Below, piece by piece: positions 1 to 12,400 of a stretch of 64,000 nucleotides of DNA. The stretch is from contig JAULJL010000046.1 in NCBI GenBank assembly GCA_030761205.1, positions 9,379,590 through 9,443,589 of the forward strand. The letters are read 5' to 3'. This stretch comes from Fremontodendron californicum (Eukaryota > Streptophyta > Magnoliopsida > Malvales > Malvaceae). The translations under genes were made by a program, and so were the position numbers. Under the pieces are notes generated by a model. The model saw only the letters and a list, made by a program, of their open reading frames with translations. It did not search any database and had not been told where the DNA came from. Position 1 is the stretch's first letter, and each line of letters begins with the position of its first letter.

Positions 1-1992
1 ATGATGAATAAGGGAGAAAGCTGTTTCTCTAAATTCATAAGGTTAATCATAAGTTGCGAAGAACTAATATGGATTGATCATGAGTAGGCACTGCACCATG
101 CTCATGCATTATTCGGGATATATGGTGAAATGACCGTATTACACTGACAGGCTGGTTGCTGAAAGGTTTCTAAAAGGTCACGATGACTTCACAATATTTG
201 GGCAGTCATGATGGGTTGCTAGATCCCGCTCATAATCTATAAAAACAAGTTAATGAGATTAAGTTATGTTCATTGCCAACATATTGGAAACCTAGAGGGT
301 CACATACATAAGAACAGTAATATATGGATTAAACATGGTATTCTATTAAAGTAAAACTTAATAGAATAAAAGATCTATATAGTCGACTTTGACATAGTGA
401 TGTACAAGGTGTATTTCGAATGACTATAATATATTGGATTAATGTCATGAGATGATATTAATAGATTAATATCATGAAATGTTCATGAGGAGAAAGAAAT
501 TTAATTGAGAATTAAATTACTTTTGTTTAGAAATTAATCTATCCAATAAATAAGCATGAGAAATTAGAATGGGTCCAAAAGAGACTATTCTAATCTAAAA
601 CTATCTGCTAAGGTTGGTTGGCCCAACATAAGGCATTAAGGTTGATGGACCATTATTATTATTAGATAATATAATGCCTATTGATCCATCTTAGAATTAA
701 ATTGTTTAAGTCCAAGTGGATTAATGAAAATCTTGTGCAACAAGCTACAGTAGTCGGCCAAGCTTAGGGAGAGGGGGTCAGGGTTTGCGCCTGCATATAT
801 ATCAGATCTAGAAGTTGTAGCTGCCTAAGAGACATTCATTCTACTTGAGATATTCTGATTTTTGCTTGAGAGAAAGTTGGTTTCAAGAAGAGAACCCTAA
901 CCTAGCAAAATAAGAAATCGCTACCTCCTTGCAAGTTTTTGGTGTTGCCGCAATTCCTCTTCCTTTGGTGTTTTTTTCGTCGCTTCTCTTCCTTGTTGAA
1001 TGAGATTGGTTTAGGGAGATAAACACAAGAAATAGATCTTTTGATTGTGATCTTAGGATCAACTTGCTGGCACAAGTGAATCACCATACCTTAGAGAATG
1101 ATACATCAGCTATTCGTATGGACTAGCTCTAGAGGAAGGACAATTGTGCTTCTTGTGATGTTGTTTGAATTGGATCTTGCACTTCAGAGCAAATTGCGAT
1201 TTGGATCTGCAACTTAAGGTTATGATATCTTAAGTAGGTAATTTCTAAATCATATGGTGATTTAATTTATTTTGAATGCTATAAACCTATGCTAAACACA
1301 AGTCTAAGATCCTGTTGTACTTCGGGTGCTTCTTTGTTTACTTCCACTGCACTTTGATAATTTTGTTTAAGCATGAGCCGTAAAGTAGCATAACCCAACA
1401 GTAGCCGCATATGCGAAGAGCCATTAGACTTGGTACATTTTGATTTTGCTTTGAGAGAAAGTTTGTTTCAAAAAGAAAACTTTTCCCTAGCAAAAATACC
1501 AAATCGCCACCTCCCTGTGAGACTCTACTTGTTGCCGCAACCTCTGTGTTTGGTGTTTTTTTGTCGCTTTTCATACTTGTTAAGTGAGATCGGCATTGAG
1601 AAATAAACACCATAGATAGATCTTTTGATTGTGATCTTAGGATCAGCTTGCTAGCACAAGTGAATCACCATACCTTTGAGAAGGATCCATCAGATGTTCG
1701 TGTGGACTAGCTTTAGAGGAAGGACAACTGTGCTTCTAGTGATCTTGCTGGATTCGAAACCTTGTAGATCTCGAAATCGAAAGACGCCTGCTGTTTGGAT
1801 CTGCAACTTAAGGTTACGAAATCTTAAATAGGTAACTTCTCAATCATATGGGTGATTTAATTGTTTTAACTGCTATAAACCTATGTAAAATGCAAACCAT
1901 AGATCCTGTTGTACTTCGGGTGCTTCTTTATTTACTTTCGCTGCATTGTTTTGATTATTTATGTTTAAGCATAAGTCCAGAGTTTCCCAACA
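1..1992 (+). repeat. Copia element 5' LTR (left end outside window)
   Basis: This stretch matches the 3' LTR at 25340-26870, for example the shared text beginning aaattcataaggttaatcat at 31 and 25368. By alignment about 700 bp of the LTR lie upstream of the window. It ends in cccaaca at 1992, one base before a tRNA-iMet-type primer site. It is longer than the corresponding part of the 3' LTR because the last ~575 bp occur twice (about 828-1401 and 1409-1992). The first copy is clearly more diverged. Short ORFs here are not conserved and I treat them as chance. Confidence 0.88.
828..1992 (+). repeat. Tandem duplication of the LTR 3' part (R/U5-like)
   Basis: Two head-to-tail copies share the landmarks gagagaaagttkgtttcaag, aatcgcyacctcc, gatcttaggatca, agaggaaggacaa and cctgttgtacttcgggtgct. 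The first copy ends in cccaacag near 1401 and the second starts at once with catatgcgaagagcc. The 3' LTR carries this region once (about 26290-26870) and resembles the second copy much more closely. This suggests that the first copy comes from an older or different LTR end. Confidence 0.8.
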
Positions 1993-1993
1993 G

Positions 1994-2004
1994 TGGTCAG
2001 AGCC
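1994..2004 (+). promoter_or_regulatory. Primer binding site of the Copia element
   Basis: TGGTCAGAGCC directly follows the LTR end. The usual plant Copia site, complementary to initiator-Met tRNA, reads TGGTATCAGAGC; here the AT after TGGT is missing. It marks + orientation and fixes the 5' LTR boundary. Confidence 0.75.
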
Positions 2005-4358
2005 AAGGTTTTGTCGATTACATGAGGTTTGTGCATGTCAATTCTTGGTGATTAACAAGTTATTGTTTTGTGATTGATTTTAGCATGTTTTGATTTCTAA
2101 GTTTATAAAGAAAAGTTGTTTTCTTTAATTCTTTTAAATCTGAAAAACAGCTGCATAATGAGCTTAATCATGTTTAAAATTGTTTAAACGGTAGATTAAA
2201 ATTGTTTTAATCAACACGGATTAAAGCCATGACATGTCTTAGTAAATCCGACAAGTTTTGATTTCTAAAAACATTGTTTTGAGTCATGTTTTGTGAGCTG
2301 ATTTGGGGCTGTTAAAAATTGATTTTCTAGATGTTTCAGATCTGGAAATTTTATGTTACATGCTTCCATTGAAGTTACAAAATTGACTTGAGTTTAAAAC
2401 GTTTAAGCAAAATCGTTTTTGGGCAAAAAACGTTGTTACTACAATGCTAAAATTTTCTGGACTGTTTTGAATGTGTTTGCGTGCCTTAAAATTCAAGCAT
2501 GAGTGTGGAAACGTTCCACTTGTTTGTTAGGAATTTCGGACAGAATCTAAGGTGAATATGATTCATCAATGATGGCTGGTTTGGGCATGGAACATGGCTG
2601 GATTAAGCAGCAATCGTCGCTGCACATGAGCAAGCTGAACCACGACACCAATGAGGCAATAGTTGTCGCATTGGGTGCAGCTGTAAGGGGCGGCCAGCAG
2701 CTCCTTTTTGGGCATCTAGCAGCCACTTTAGATGGTGCACAATAGTCTAATCATGGGCTGGCAGCAGTCATTCGATGGCCAAAGAGGTTGCATGCGCCTA
2801 GGACACTAAAAGTTAGAGTTCTACTTCAACATGAAAACTATTTCCTAGTGGGAGTGTGATTCCTAAATTTTATGAGAGACTTGTAGTATGATTAGGTAAT
2901 TTTACCTAATAAGATTTAAGTTCCTAAAGAGTTAGGATAGACTGCAAACTTAAAGACTCGGTTTAAGACAATGAGTTTTCCTAAAATGTTTAGGATTTTG
3001 TGCATGCTAGAATGTTTTGTCTAATTAAGACAAGGTTATCTAAAAGATGAGATAATGTCCTAATTAAGACAAGCAAACTAAAAGTTAGGTAATGTCCGAT
3101 TTTAAGACATCTTTCTTAAATGTTAAGAATTTAATTAGAAGTGTTTTAATAGAAGGAACCGAAATTGCTAAAACGATTTGATAAATTGTCTAAAATGTGT
3201 TGGTGACATTTATGCAAATAGTACACAAGATCACCAAGTGATATTGGCTATGCATGTTTCAATTCATGCTTATAATATGATTATGTATGCATGAAGGATG
3301 ATTATGGACTAGACCTTAGTATGACTAGGGAATGCATGGTTGAATTTTCTTATTGGTATTTTATAAATAGGGTCTGCGCACCCTGCATTCTCTTTTCATT
3401 CCGTGGTTGTAAATTCTCTTCTCATCTAACTCCCCTCGAATATAACTCAAGGTTTCTGATAAAGTAATGTAATTGTTATATTCTTTAAAGATTTAGATTT
3501 AGGATAGGAAGTTGACTTTATGCAAATTCCAAGATTGTAAGGAGATATGGCGCCAAGAAAAAGTGACCAAGGAGATTACCATCAAAGCTTTCGAAGACTA
3601 TGAATAATATCCCCTAGGAATTTGACCAACTAATTTCCTAATGGCTCAAGGAAACTAGATTAGAATAAAGTCAATAATCCTCCTGCTAGATAGCATGTGA
3701 TAGATTTATTTTTGAATTATGTATATATGTGATATATTTAGTTAAAATGAATGCTATACATGCCAATCGAATATGAAAGCAATGAGACCTATCTAAAAAT
3801 TAAATAAAATCCCTCATTAAAATATATTAAGTCCATGTTACGCATGATTAGTTACCTTCCACCATCATAACAAGATAACCAGAGTTCTTCCATTAGGAGA
3901 CTTGTTGAGTCATTCAATGTCAAACTAATGTACGAATATGTTTGAGTTATTGAAGGTGGGTCTTACTCAACTAAGTGTTATGTTATCCGGATGTGTCAAA
4001 CTTGATCACATGACATTTAGAGGCAGTGGTTAGGCAAAATGCATATGATGTATTTAGACAAAAAGTTGTCACCTAACTGATTTAGGTGTTGCATAGAGAT
4101 GTAATTAGTAAATTAAGTTACCTACTCAATTAGTTTCAACATGGCTTGTTGAGTCACTCAAGGTTATGCTGGAATGAAAGGGGAACTAGCTCATTAAGAA
4201 GTTTAAAAGTTAAATTTTCTCGAGATAGTAGATGAGGGCTATTATTTTGTTAAAATAATGAGAATAATCATTTTAGTATTAAAACCTGACATAAATAATT
4301 ACTACCTGCCTTTTGTTAACTATTAATTGTTTTGGTTCATATAGGATATAAACGCTAA
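2005..4358 (+). mobile_element. Copia element untranslated leader
   Basis: About 2.3 kb lie between the primer site and gag, with no supported ORF and no recognisable retroviral domain on either strand. The text is AT-rich, with short taggtaa/cctaa-rich stretches near 2860-3130. I see no other gene. Confidence 0.7.
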
Positions 4359-5210
4359 ATGGCAAACCCTTTATCGCTGAGAAGCATACTTGATGCTAAT
4401 AAATTAACTAGGCCAAACTTCTTTGACTGGTTTCGCAATGTCAAGATTGTCTTGATACAGGAAAAGAAGACTTATGTTCTTGATGAGCCCATTCCAGGTA
4501 AGCCTGTTGCTGATGCAACTGAGGAGGAGAGGGTTGCCTATAGAGTTCATAGAGATGATCTTGTTCAAGTTACATGTGTGATGTTGGCTAGCATGGCACC
4601 CAATCTCCAAAAGCAACATGAGGCCATTAATGCTCAGGATGTCATTCTTAACCTTAGAGAACTGTTCATTAAGGAGAACCGCATTGAGAGATTTGATATC
4701 TCAAAGGAATTGTTCCAAACAAAGATGTCAGAAGGAAGCCCGGTGAGGCCTCATGTGCTTAAGATGATTGGGTATATTACCTATTTGGAGCAGATTGGAT
4801 GTGTCATGGATCATGATCTAAGCATTAATCTAATCCTTACTTCACTGTCAGAGAGTTATTCGCAGTTTGTTTTGAACTTCAACATGAACCACTTGAAGGC
4901 CACCCTTTCTAGGTTGCTGAATATGCTCACGCAGGCCAAGCAAACCATTGTAAAGGATAAGTCGTCTGTCCATTTAGTTTCTTCTTCTAAACCAAAGAAT
5001 AAGAAGAAAAGAAATACTAGATGGGATGTACCTCCTGCTTCAAAGAGTTTGAAGCTTGATGATGGTGGCGTGAAAGATGGAAAGGATAATGCTAGTAAAG
5101 CTTGTTTTCATTGCAGGAAAATTGTTCATTGGAGGCGAAATTGCAAAGAGTACCTTGAGTCTAGCAAGGGAAAGAAGCTGAAAAGAGTTTCAACTTCAGG
5201 TGTAATTTGA
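4359..5210 (+). CDS. Copia-type Gag polyprotein (gag-only element)
   Basis: Intact 283-residue ORF. Residues ~15-200 read like the UBN2/gag region of plant Copia elements: an N-terminal segment with NFFDWFRNVKIVL, then the helical part with LRELFIKENRIERFDISKEL. A Lys-rich stretch precedes a CX2CX4HX4C zinc knuckle (C249, C252, H257, C262). The knuckle lacks the usual glycines: Arg253 and Val256 stand where Gly is common. The ORF stops where a full element would continue into protease, and no pol follows. About 65 bp after the stop the element is interrupted by a Gypsy insertion. Gag would package element RNA into cytoplasmic virus-like particles. Lack of pol implies dependence on enzymes from other elements; that is inference. 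Confidence 0.88.
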   Translation: MANPLSLRSILDANKLTRPNFFDWFRNVKIVLIQEKKTYVLDEPIPGKPVADATEEERVAYRVHRDDLVQVTCVMLASMAPNLQKQHEAINAQDVILNLRELFIKENRIERFDISKELFQTKMSEGSPVRPHVLKMIGYITYLEQIGCVMDHDLSINLILTSLSESYSQFVLNFNMNHLKATLSRLLNMLTQAKQTIVKDKSSVHLVSSSKPKNKKKRNTRWDVPPASKSLKLDDGGVKDGKDNASKACFHCRKIVHWRRNCKEYLESSKGKKLKRVSTSGVI

Positions 5211-5275
5211 TTCATTCCTCTTGGTATATGATACCTTACATTTGGTACTAAATATGTATGACATATTGTAATGAC

Positions 5276-8200
5276 TGTCGATACGTGATCCCGGATTGCG
5301 GGGGAACCCGTTCGAGTGAGGGGAAACAGAAGCAGAGGAAAAAACGACTTAATTCTTCTAGATTGAAATAAAAGGTCGAGGGTTTGAAAATAACCTCATA
5401 AAAAGACATATCGCCACAAATCTTTTTTAACTAGGTGTGATCGGCCACCTATTAAAACCTGTTTTATATAACATTTTAAAATTAATTAAAACATTTTAAA
5501 ACCAATTTCAAGTCTGCGTTATAAACCAGAGAAAATCGAAGAATCGGGTTCGGGACTCAGTTACGTGCGGGGAAGGATTAGCACCCCCACAACGCCCGTA
5601 TAAAACGACACCTTATTAATCATGTGTTATCTCAAGTCTTGGTAAAATGTTAATATTTAATTTAGTATTTCAAGTTAATTCCCAATTTTAAGAAAAATAA
5701 TTCCATTTTTAATTGAAAATGATCCCGAATTTTATTAATTCAAAATTTTCCTATATTCTCTAACAAAATCGACAAAATATAGAAATTTTTATTCATTTGG
5801 AAAATTTTCCAAATCATTCTCGTTTTTTGAAAGAAAGGTATTCCTTTATTAATGATAATTGATGATATTCCCTCCAGCAAACCCCGTAAAGTTAACTCGG
5901 GAATATCTTTATTTTTATTGAAAATCATTATCTTTTTCAAAACATTTAAAAAAAATGAACATGAACAAGTACGACATAAATAAAATGACATAGCAAAGTC
6001 TAGATAATATAATGCAACCTAAATGATATGACATAATTTAAATGACTTAGTATATTCTAGGTAAAAAAAAATCCTAAGTGTCATGGTATATTCTAAATGA
6101 GATAAAATGATTTAAATGACATGACAATTTTAAATGATATGGCATATTTTAAATGACATGGCATATTCTAAATAAAATAACCTAAATGACATGGAATATG
6201 ATCAAAATAACAAAAAAAAATGACATGAAGCATAAAATAATGCTATCATAAAATATACATGAAAATAAAATAAAAATGCATGAACATAGTATATGCTAAA
6301 TAATGTGACAAAAATAAATGACTAAATAAAAAATATGGGATATCATGAAATATTCAAAATCATATGGCAAACAATATAACATCATAAAATGTAAATCAAA
6401 GTAATAATAATACCATGAAAAATATCATAGCAAAAATCATATATTAAATAAAATGCATGAACATGAAAAATGCAATGCATGAAAATGTATTTTTTTCCTC
6501 TAAACAAAGAAATCCGTATATCTAAAAAGATATCTGGCTACCTTAGGAAAATATGTCAAATTATATTTTCTGAAAAAAAAAAACTTTGTGATTCTTTAAA
6601 AGTAATTTTGAGGAAAAACTTGAATAAAAATTAAAATCCATACCAAACCCTTTTAAAATTGCTCTAATTTCCTAAGTTTAAAATTTCGGACTTAACCACC
6701 CTTAACCCGAGATTTATAAAATCATTTTTAAAGTTTAAAAAGGCTTAGAAACTATCCTAAGACAGTAGCTAAAGCTTCTAACCTACCCCCTCTAAATGCC
6801 TTAGCCAAATTCAACCATTATTTCTCTTTTGATTTCAAATCTGCCTCTACTGTCCGGTTTTGACACACGATTTTTTTGCCTATTTTTAAAAATTCAAAAA
6901 AATCTAAACAAAAGACTGGAGACTCAGAACATGTAAACTACACGAGACAAAATTGGTTTAATTTTTTTATTAAAGATGGCTTCCCAGAAAAATCGAAGAA
7001 GTTCGAGTATTGGGTGAAAAAAAAATTGTTTTGTCAAAACACATTTTTGGCCTTTGATAAATTCATTCAAAAATCAATGTAAAAATTGTTGGAGATCATC
7101 CTAAAGACCTAAAGACAATAGCTAAAACATTTAAAAACCTTGGACAAAAATTGACTAAGTAAAAAAAATCACAAAGGTACAATAATCAATTTGACAACTC
7201 TTTAATTTTCCACAAGTATGCTCAAGAGAGCAAGACTTTAAGCCATTGATTGGCCTAAGTCATAAATCATGTGGCAATGACATGGAATGCATGAACATAT
7301 AGCAAATGAAATGTATGGAATGCATGGTCTAAAGCCTAAATGGTAAAGGAAATGCATGACAATTCAAAATAACCTAAATGCCTCGCATGAGTTTGCATGG
7401 CAATAAATGCTATCCTAACTTAATATGCATGCAATGCTTGATAATGAAAATATGACTTGGACCTAATATGTTATGAATATGCATGAAAATGCTAATGTAA
7501 CCTAAGACCTAAGTAGCATAGTAATGCATGGCAATATCAATATGATTTAAGACCCAATATGCATGGCAATACTAATATGGCCTAGACCTAAAATGTAATG
7601 AACATGCATAGCAGTACTATGAACATACAATGACCAATGAAACTAATGCCAATGCTAGAACAAACAGAAACTAATACACAATTTCAAGATATGATAATGC
7701 GAAGCATGTTACATAAACAAAATGCAAATGCATGATAAGGCAAGGGATGCATGAAGAGGCCGAATGTGGTTACATGATACTCTAATGCAATCCTATCTAG
7801 TAAATGACACAAGTACATGACAAATCATATCAAGATGCATAATGTCATGATATTTTCATAAGCATATGACATACTAAAATCAAAATGCGCAAGCTCATGG
7901 CATGGAGATGAAAACAAGTCAAGAGGCAAGATGGAAATGCACATGCAAGGCATACTAAATGGAATAGCCGAATAGTAATATACCCCAAATGACGGCATTT
8001 TATCATAGCATTTTCACAAGCATATAGCATACTAAAAATCAAGATATGCTAAGTCATGGCATGGAGATGCAAACAAGTCAAGAAGCAAGATGAAAATGCA
8101 CATGCAAGGCATAGCAACATGGAGTAACTGAATGGCCATGTGACAAAATATAAAAACGCAAACATATGTATAATATAAGACATGAAATATGAAAAATGCA

Positions 8201-10857
8201 CAATATGACTCCAATAGACAACAAGGCCGAATCTTCAAGGAAAACATATTAAGCATGGAAATGAAATATAGAAACAAATATAGCATAGAAAATAATGTAA
8301 AGAACATATATATATATATAAAAAAAACATAGACATGCAAAGCAAAGCAAATAACAAGCAAACTAGTAAATAAAACAAGGAAAGTTAAGCTCCATGGTTG
8401 GTATAAAATGGAAATAGCCTCTCACTTAACCATAATCACTTGGTCTTGCAAAGATCATGAAGCCTTTCCATTTCAAAAATCAGAAAATAAACCATGCTAA
8501 ACAGCAAAATTAAGGTAAGCTTCATGGTAGGTAAAAATGGGCATAGCCTCTCCTCTAACCATGGTCACTTGGTTTTGCCAAGATCATGTAGCCATTTCCA
8601 CCTTTTTTGCTTCATCTTTTTTGTAAAAAACCAGAATATAAAATACTCTAAAAAACCTTCTAAAAATCATTTTTCCTCAACAACATGCAAGGAAGAAAAG
8701 AAAAAAAAAAACAAGGCAAGCAAACATGCCATATTCGGCCAAGCATAAAACCATGTAAAAAAAATTTGTTTTCCACCATTTTGATGAAGAAGAAGAGATG
8801 AAAACTTAAGTAAACATTTGAAAAACTTTATTTCTATGAAAAATGTAGTAGGAAAACAAGATAGAAAATCAAGAAAACACCATGGAAAACAAGAAGAAAG
8901 TCTGCTAGAGCTTGATAGAGATGACTACCTTCAAGCTCTCCATTGAAAACCTTTTTTTTCTTTCTTTCAAAACCTTTTTCTTTGCTAAATTAGCTACTGG
9001 CTTCAGCCAAAAAAACCTATGAAAAAATGAAACCAACTCCCCCTCTTTAGCCTTGGCCGAATGGCCTCTCACCCTTGTACGAAAATTGCACTTTTTCTCC
9101 TCCAATCTTGGCTTTTAGATTAAGATATTTTGATGACAATATAATAATGTCATCTTTCCAATTGATAAAAGCCCTTAAGATGTGTACTCAGCTCTTGTAG
9201 TAACCTCAGCCCTTAGATACAAAAGAGGACCAATCACATGCATTCCCCCTTGAGTGCCTACCCTTGGATAAATTGTGCTCATCTTTTTTCTTCCATTCTT
9301 GGCCAATAGATGAGGGTTCTTTCATGACAAATAAAAGTGTCATCTTGGCATTTAAACTTGGCCTTTAGATGGTGCATTCAACTTTCATACAAGGCACCTA
9401 AGCCATTGGATGAAAGGGGAACCATTTGCAAGGTGTTAGTGGTAGCATGTGGCTTGATAGTGACTAAGGAATTAAATTGTTCAAGCTTCATTCTTCTCCT
9501 CTATGCTGGCTGACCAAGGGAAGAAAAATCCCAGCAATTCCTTCTTCTTTCATATTTTCCTCAATTACAAATTTGCCCTTTTTGGTTTCTTTGGTGAAAT
9601 GATCTTTTTGCCCCCCGAACCTAAATAAATAGAAAACGGACTCCAAATTCAAATTTTCTTTTTTCAATACTTTTGAAATAATAAAAAATTTAATTTTGAA
9701 AGTTTTGAAAAAATTTCGAGTCTATTTGCCATTTATTTCGGATTTATTTCCAAAATTACCTCTTTTATGCACTCGAACTTTACCATTTTTTAAACGAGCT
9801 CCAAATCCAGATTTTTCTTCACCAATCTCTTTCAAATAATTTAAAAATGTGATCTGGAAGTTTTCATAATTTTTGGATCTCATTTGCTATTTTTTCGGGA
9901 TTTATCTTCTTGAATTACTGCATAGGGGACCTGGGTTTTGGCAACTCCGAATCAAGATTTTATTTCGCCACTCTCTTCCAAATAATTTAAAAAATGAGAT
10001 CTATAAATTTTCAAAATTTTTGGAACTCGTTTGCTATTTTTTCGGGATTTATCCTGTTGAATTTCTACATAGTGGGCCCGGGATTTGGCCATTTTGCAAA
10101 CGAGCTCCGAATCAAGATTTTCTTTTGCCAATCTCTTCGAAATGATTTAAGAATGAGATTTGAAAATTTTCGAAATTTTTGGAGTTCATTTGCTATTTTT
10201 TCCATATTTTCTAATTTTTCTCTTTTGCCTCCGAAACCCGATTTTGCTCAAAACAAGTCCGATTTTTAGATTTTCTTCAAACTGAGTCTTGGGCTATCCT
10301 TGTTTAATTAATCCTCATCGGGGCTTTAGTCCTATCGAATCGGGCCATTTCTGTAATTCTTTCAAATTTCACCGAAATCCACCAAAAACCCTAAATGACG
10401 GTTTTCTTTCGAATTAACTTTTCTATCAGTTTGTCTTCCAAGTAGCTTCTCCATTACCCGTAGTCAGTGCTTATCTTTCATTTGAGACCTTCAATCTAGA
10501 CCAATTTGATCATTCAAGCACTTTTCCCAAAATTTCCCGAACTAAAGTTTCTTTTCTACTGAGATTCCGTAACCCAACTTCTGACCTCCATGTCTTTCAA
10601 TGTAGACCTCGGATTATCAAAATTCTTTCACCATTTTTCAATTGAAACTCAAATCTTGATTCTAAAAGTGGGTTGACTTTTTCAGTAGTTGACTTTTTGG
10701 GGTTGACTTTTTTGGGTTTGACTTTTCTGTTTGTTTTCTTAGACTAAGCCTCGGAGTACCGCCTATAGGATGAGAAAAGCATTTTAACATTCTGAAACAT
10801 CAATTTAGGAAGAAAACGTACCTGATTTAGGGGTCCGGACAAAATTAGGTGTCTATA
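5276..10857 (-). repeat. Tat/Ogre-like Gypsy 3' LTR (element on - strand)
   Basis: On the + strand it runs from tgtcgatacgtgatcccgg to the end ggtccggacaaaattaggtgtctata. Read on the - strand it starts TATAGACACC (probably TGTAGACACC originally) and ends CGACA. Its partner is 18223-23831. In the first ~230 bp I count roughly 15 differences between the two, about 6%; this was not computed over the full length. At ~5.58 kb it is very long for a plant LTR, a known trait of Ogre-type elements. Positions 5990-8370 are full of short atgacatgg/atgcatgg-type repeats. I find no real gene inside; ORFs shared by both LTRs are low-complexity. Confidence 0.87.
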
Positions 10858-10870
10858 GCTACCCCTCTTT
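10858..10870 (-). promoter_or_regulatory. Polypurine tract of the Gypsy element
   Basis: On the - strand AAAGAGGGGTAGC directly precedes the 3' LTR start TATAGACACC. It resembles the purine-rich second-strand primer (AAAGAGGGGCAGC then TGTAGACACC) common in plant Tat/Ogre-type elements, and it sets the element's orientation. Confidence 0.75.
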
Positions 10871-11089
10871 GGCTATTGCTGAGAATCAGTAATCAGGCAA
10901 AGATAAACAAAGACTAATTTTGTCCGGTTAGTGAAATCCATGTGAAGAGAAAGGAAAGGGAGTTTTTTTTTTCTTTTTTTTTCTCTTCGTTGTTTTTAAA
11001 GCTGTAAATTGAAGATTTTGTCTTTAAATTGAATTCCCTGACTAATCAATGCTCGACCCGTCTTAAGGAAATGAGTTCGATTTGAAAAA

Positions 11090-11270
11090 ATTGTGCCCGA
11101 AAGTCTTCAAAATATTGCTCGGAGGTCTTAAAAATGGTGCCTGGAGGCCTTACCCGTGATTTGAAAAATTATGTTCGAAGGTCTTAAAAATGGTGCCCGA
11201 AGGCCTTACCCATGATTTGAAAAAAATATGCCCGAAGGTCTTAAAAATGGTGCCCGAAGCCTTACCCGCA
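11090..11270. repeat. Short tandem array, ~57-bp unit
   Basis: About three imperfect copies of a unit containing gaaggtcttaaaaatggtgc, ccgaaggccttaccc and atgatttgaaaaa. It lies between gag and the 3' LTR of the Gypsy element, next to a larger array. Confidence 0.75.
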
Positions 11271-12000
11271 TGGATGAAACCGAAAATTGAAAAAGATCTG
11301 GATGAAACCAGAGATTAAAAGCATGGGTGAAACCAAAAATTTGAAAAAGATCTGGATGAAACCAGAGATTAAAGGCATGGGTGAAACCTGAAATTTGAAA
11401 ATGATCTGGATGGAATCAAAAATTTGAAAAGCATGGGTGAAACCGAAAATTTGAAAAAAATCTGGATGAAACCAGAGATTAAAGGCCTGGGTGAAACCAA
11501 AAATTTGAAAATGATCTGGATGGAACCAGAAATTGAAAAGCATGGGTGAAACCAAAAATTTGAAAAGCATGGGTGAAACCAGAAATTTGAAAAGATCTGG
11601 ATGAAACCAGAGATTAAAGGCATGGGTGAAACTAGAATTTTGAAAATGATCTGATGGAACCAGAAATTGAAAAGCATGGGTGAAACCAGAAATTTGAAAA
11701 AGATTTGGATGAAACCAGAGATTAAAGGCGTGGATGAAACCAAAAATTTGAAAATGATCTGGATGGAACCAAAAATTTGAAAAACATGGGTGAAACTAGA
11801 AATTTGAAAAAGATTTGGATGAAACCAGAGATTAAAGGCATGGGTGAAACCAGAAATTTGAAAATGATCTGGATGGAACCAGAAATTTGAAAAACATGGG
11901 TGAAACCAGAAGTTTGAAAAAGATTTGGATGAAACCAAAAAATAAAAAGGCATGGGTGAAACCAGAAAATCGAAAAGATCTGGATGAAACTAGAAATTGA
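11271..12000. repeat. Higher-order tandem array, ~110-bp unit from 25-29-bp subunits
   Basis: About 6-7 copies of a composite unit. Its subunits all derive from ggatgaaaccagaaatttgaaaa: ggatgaaaccagagattaaaggcat, gggtgaaaccagaaatttgaaaatgatct, ggatggaaccagaaatttgaaaagcat and gggtgaaaccagaaatttgaaaaagatct, here described as four related 25-29-bp blocks. A 194-codon open frame on the - strand (11369-11953) is only the translation of this repeat. Its position between gag and the 3' LTR matches the hypervariable 3' region of Tat-lineage elements, known to hold tandem repeats. Confidence 0.88.
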
Positions 12001-12019
12001 AATGACCTAGAAATTAACC

Positions 12020-12400
12020 TAAAGGATTTGAGAGAGAATGCAAATGCTTCATGGTGTAAATGCAAATATCTTGGATTGATGCAAATAATTCTTGAAATGA
12101 TACGGATGTCTTGGATAGATGCAAATGCTTCTAAACGCAGATGCAGATGTCCCTACGAATCATGTTCATGTAAGTGGTTCATGAATGGTGTAATTGCAGC
12201 TACAATGAAGATGCAATGATCCTAGAAATGATGCACTTGCTTGAGATGATGCGAATGCAAATATCTATGAAGGATGTACTTGTAAAGATAAAATGCAGAT
12301 GCTCATGGAATAGTGCAAATACAAATACTCATGAATTGTGCAAATGCTTGCTGACACGGTGCAGATGCAAAGCTTAATAAATAGATGAATGATGCAAATG
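12020..12400. repeat. Degenerate atgcaaat-rich repeat
   Basis: Many diverged copies of a short motif around gatgcaaatgctt/atgcagatgc in about 380 bp, following the previous array. Small ORFs here are by-products of the repeat. Confidence 0.65.

Noticed and set aside
7900..8130. Evenly recurring gcatatgacatactaaaatca-like blocks, considered as a CRISPR-like array
   Set aside because: Only two or three imperfect copies, plant LTR context, no constant spacer length.
11369..11953. 194-codon - strand ORF with FWFHP repeats
   Set aside because: It is a reading of the 110-bp tandem array; the unit is not a multiple of three and no protein family fits.
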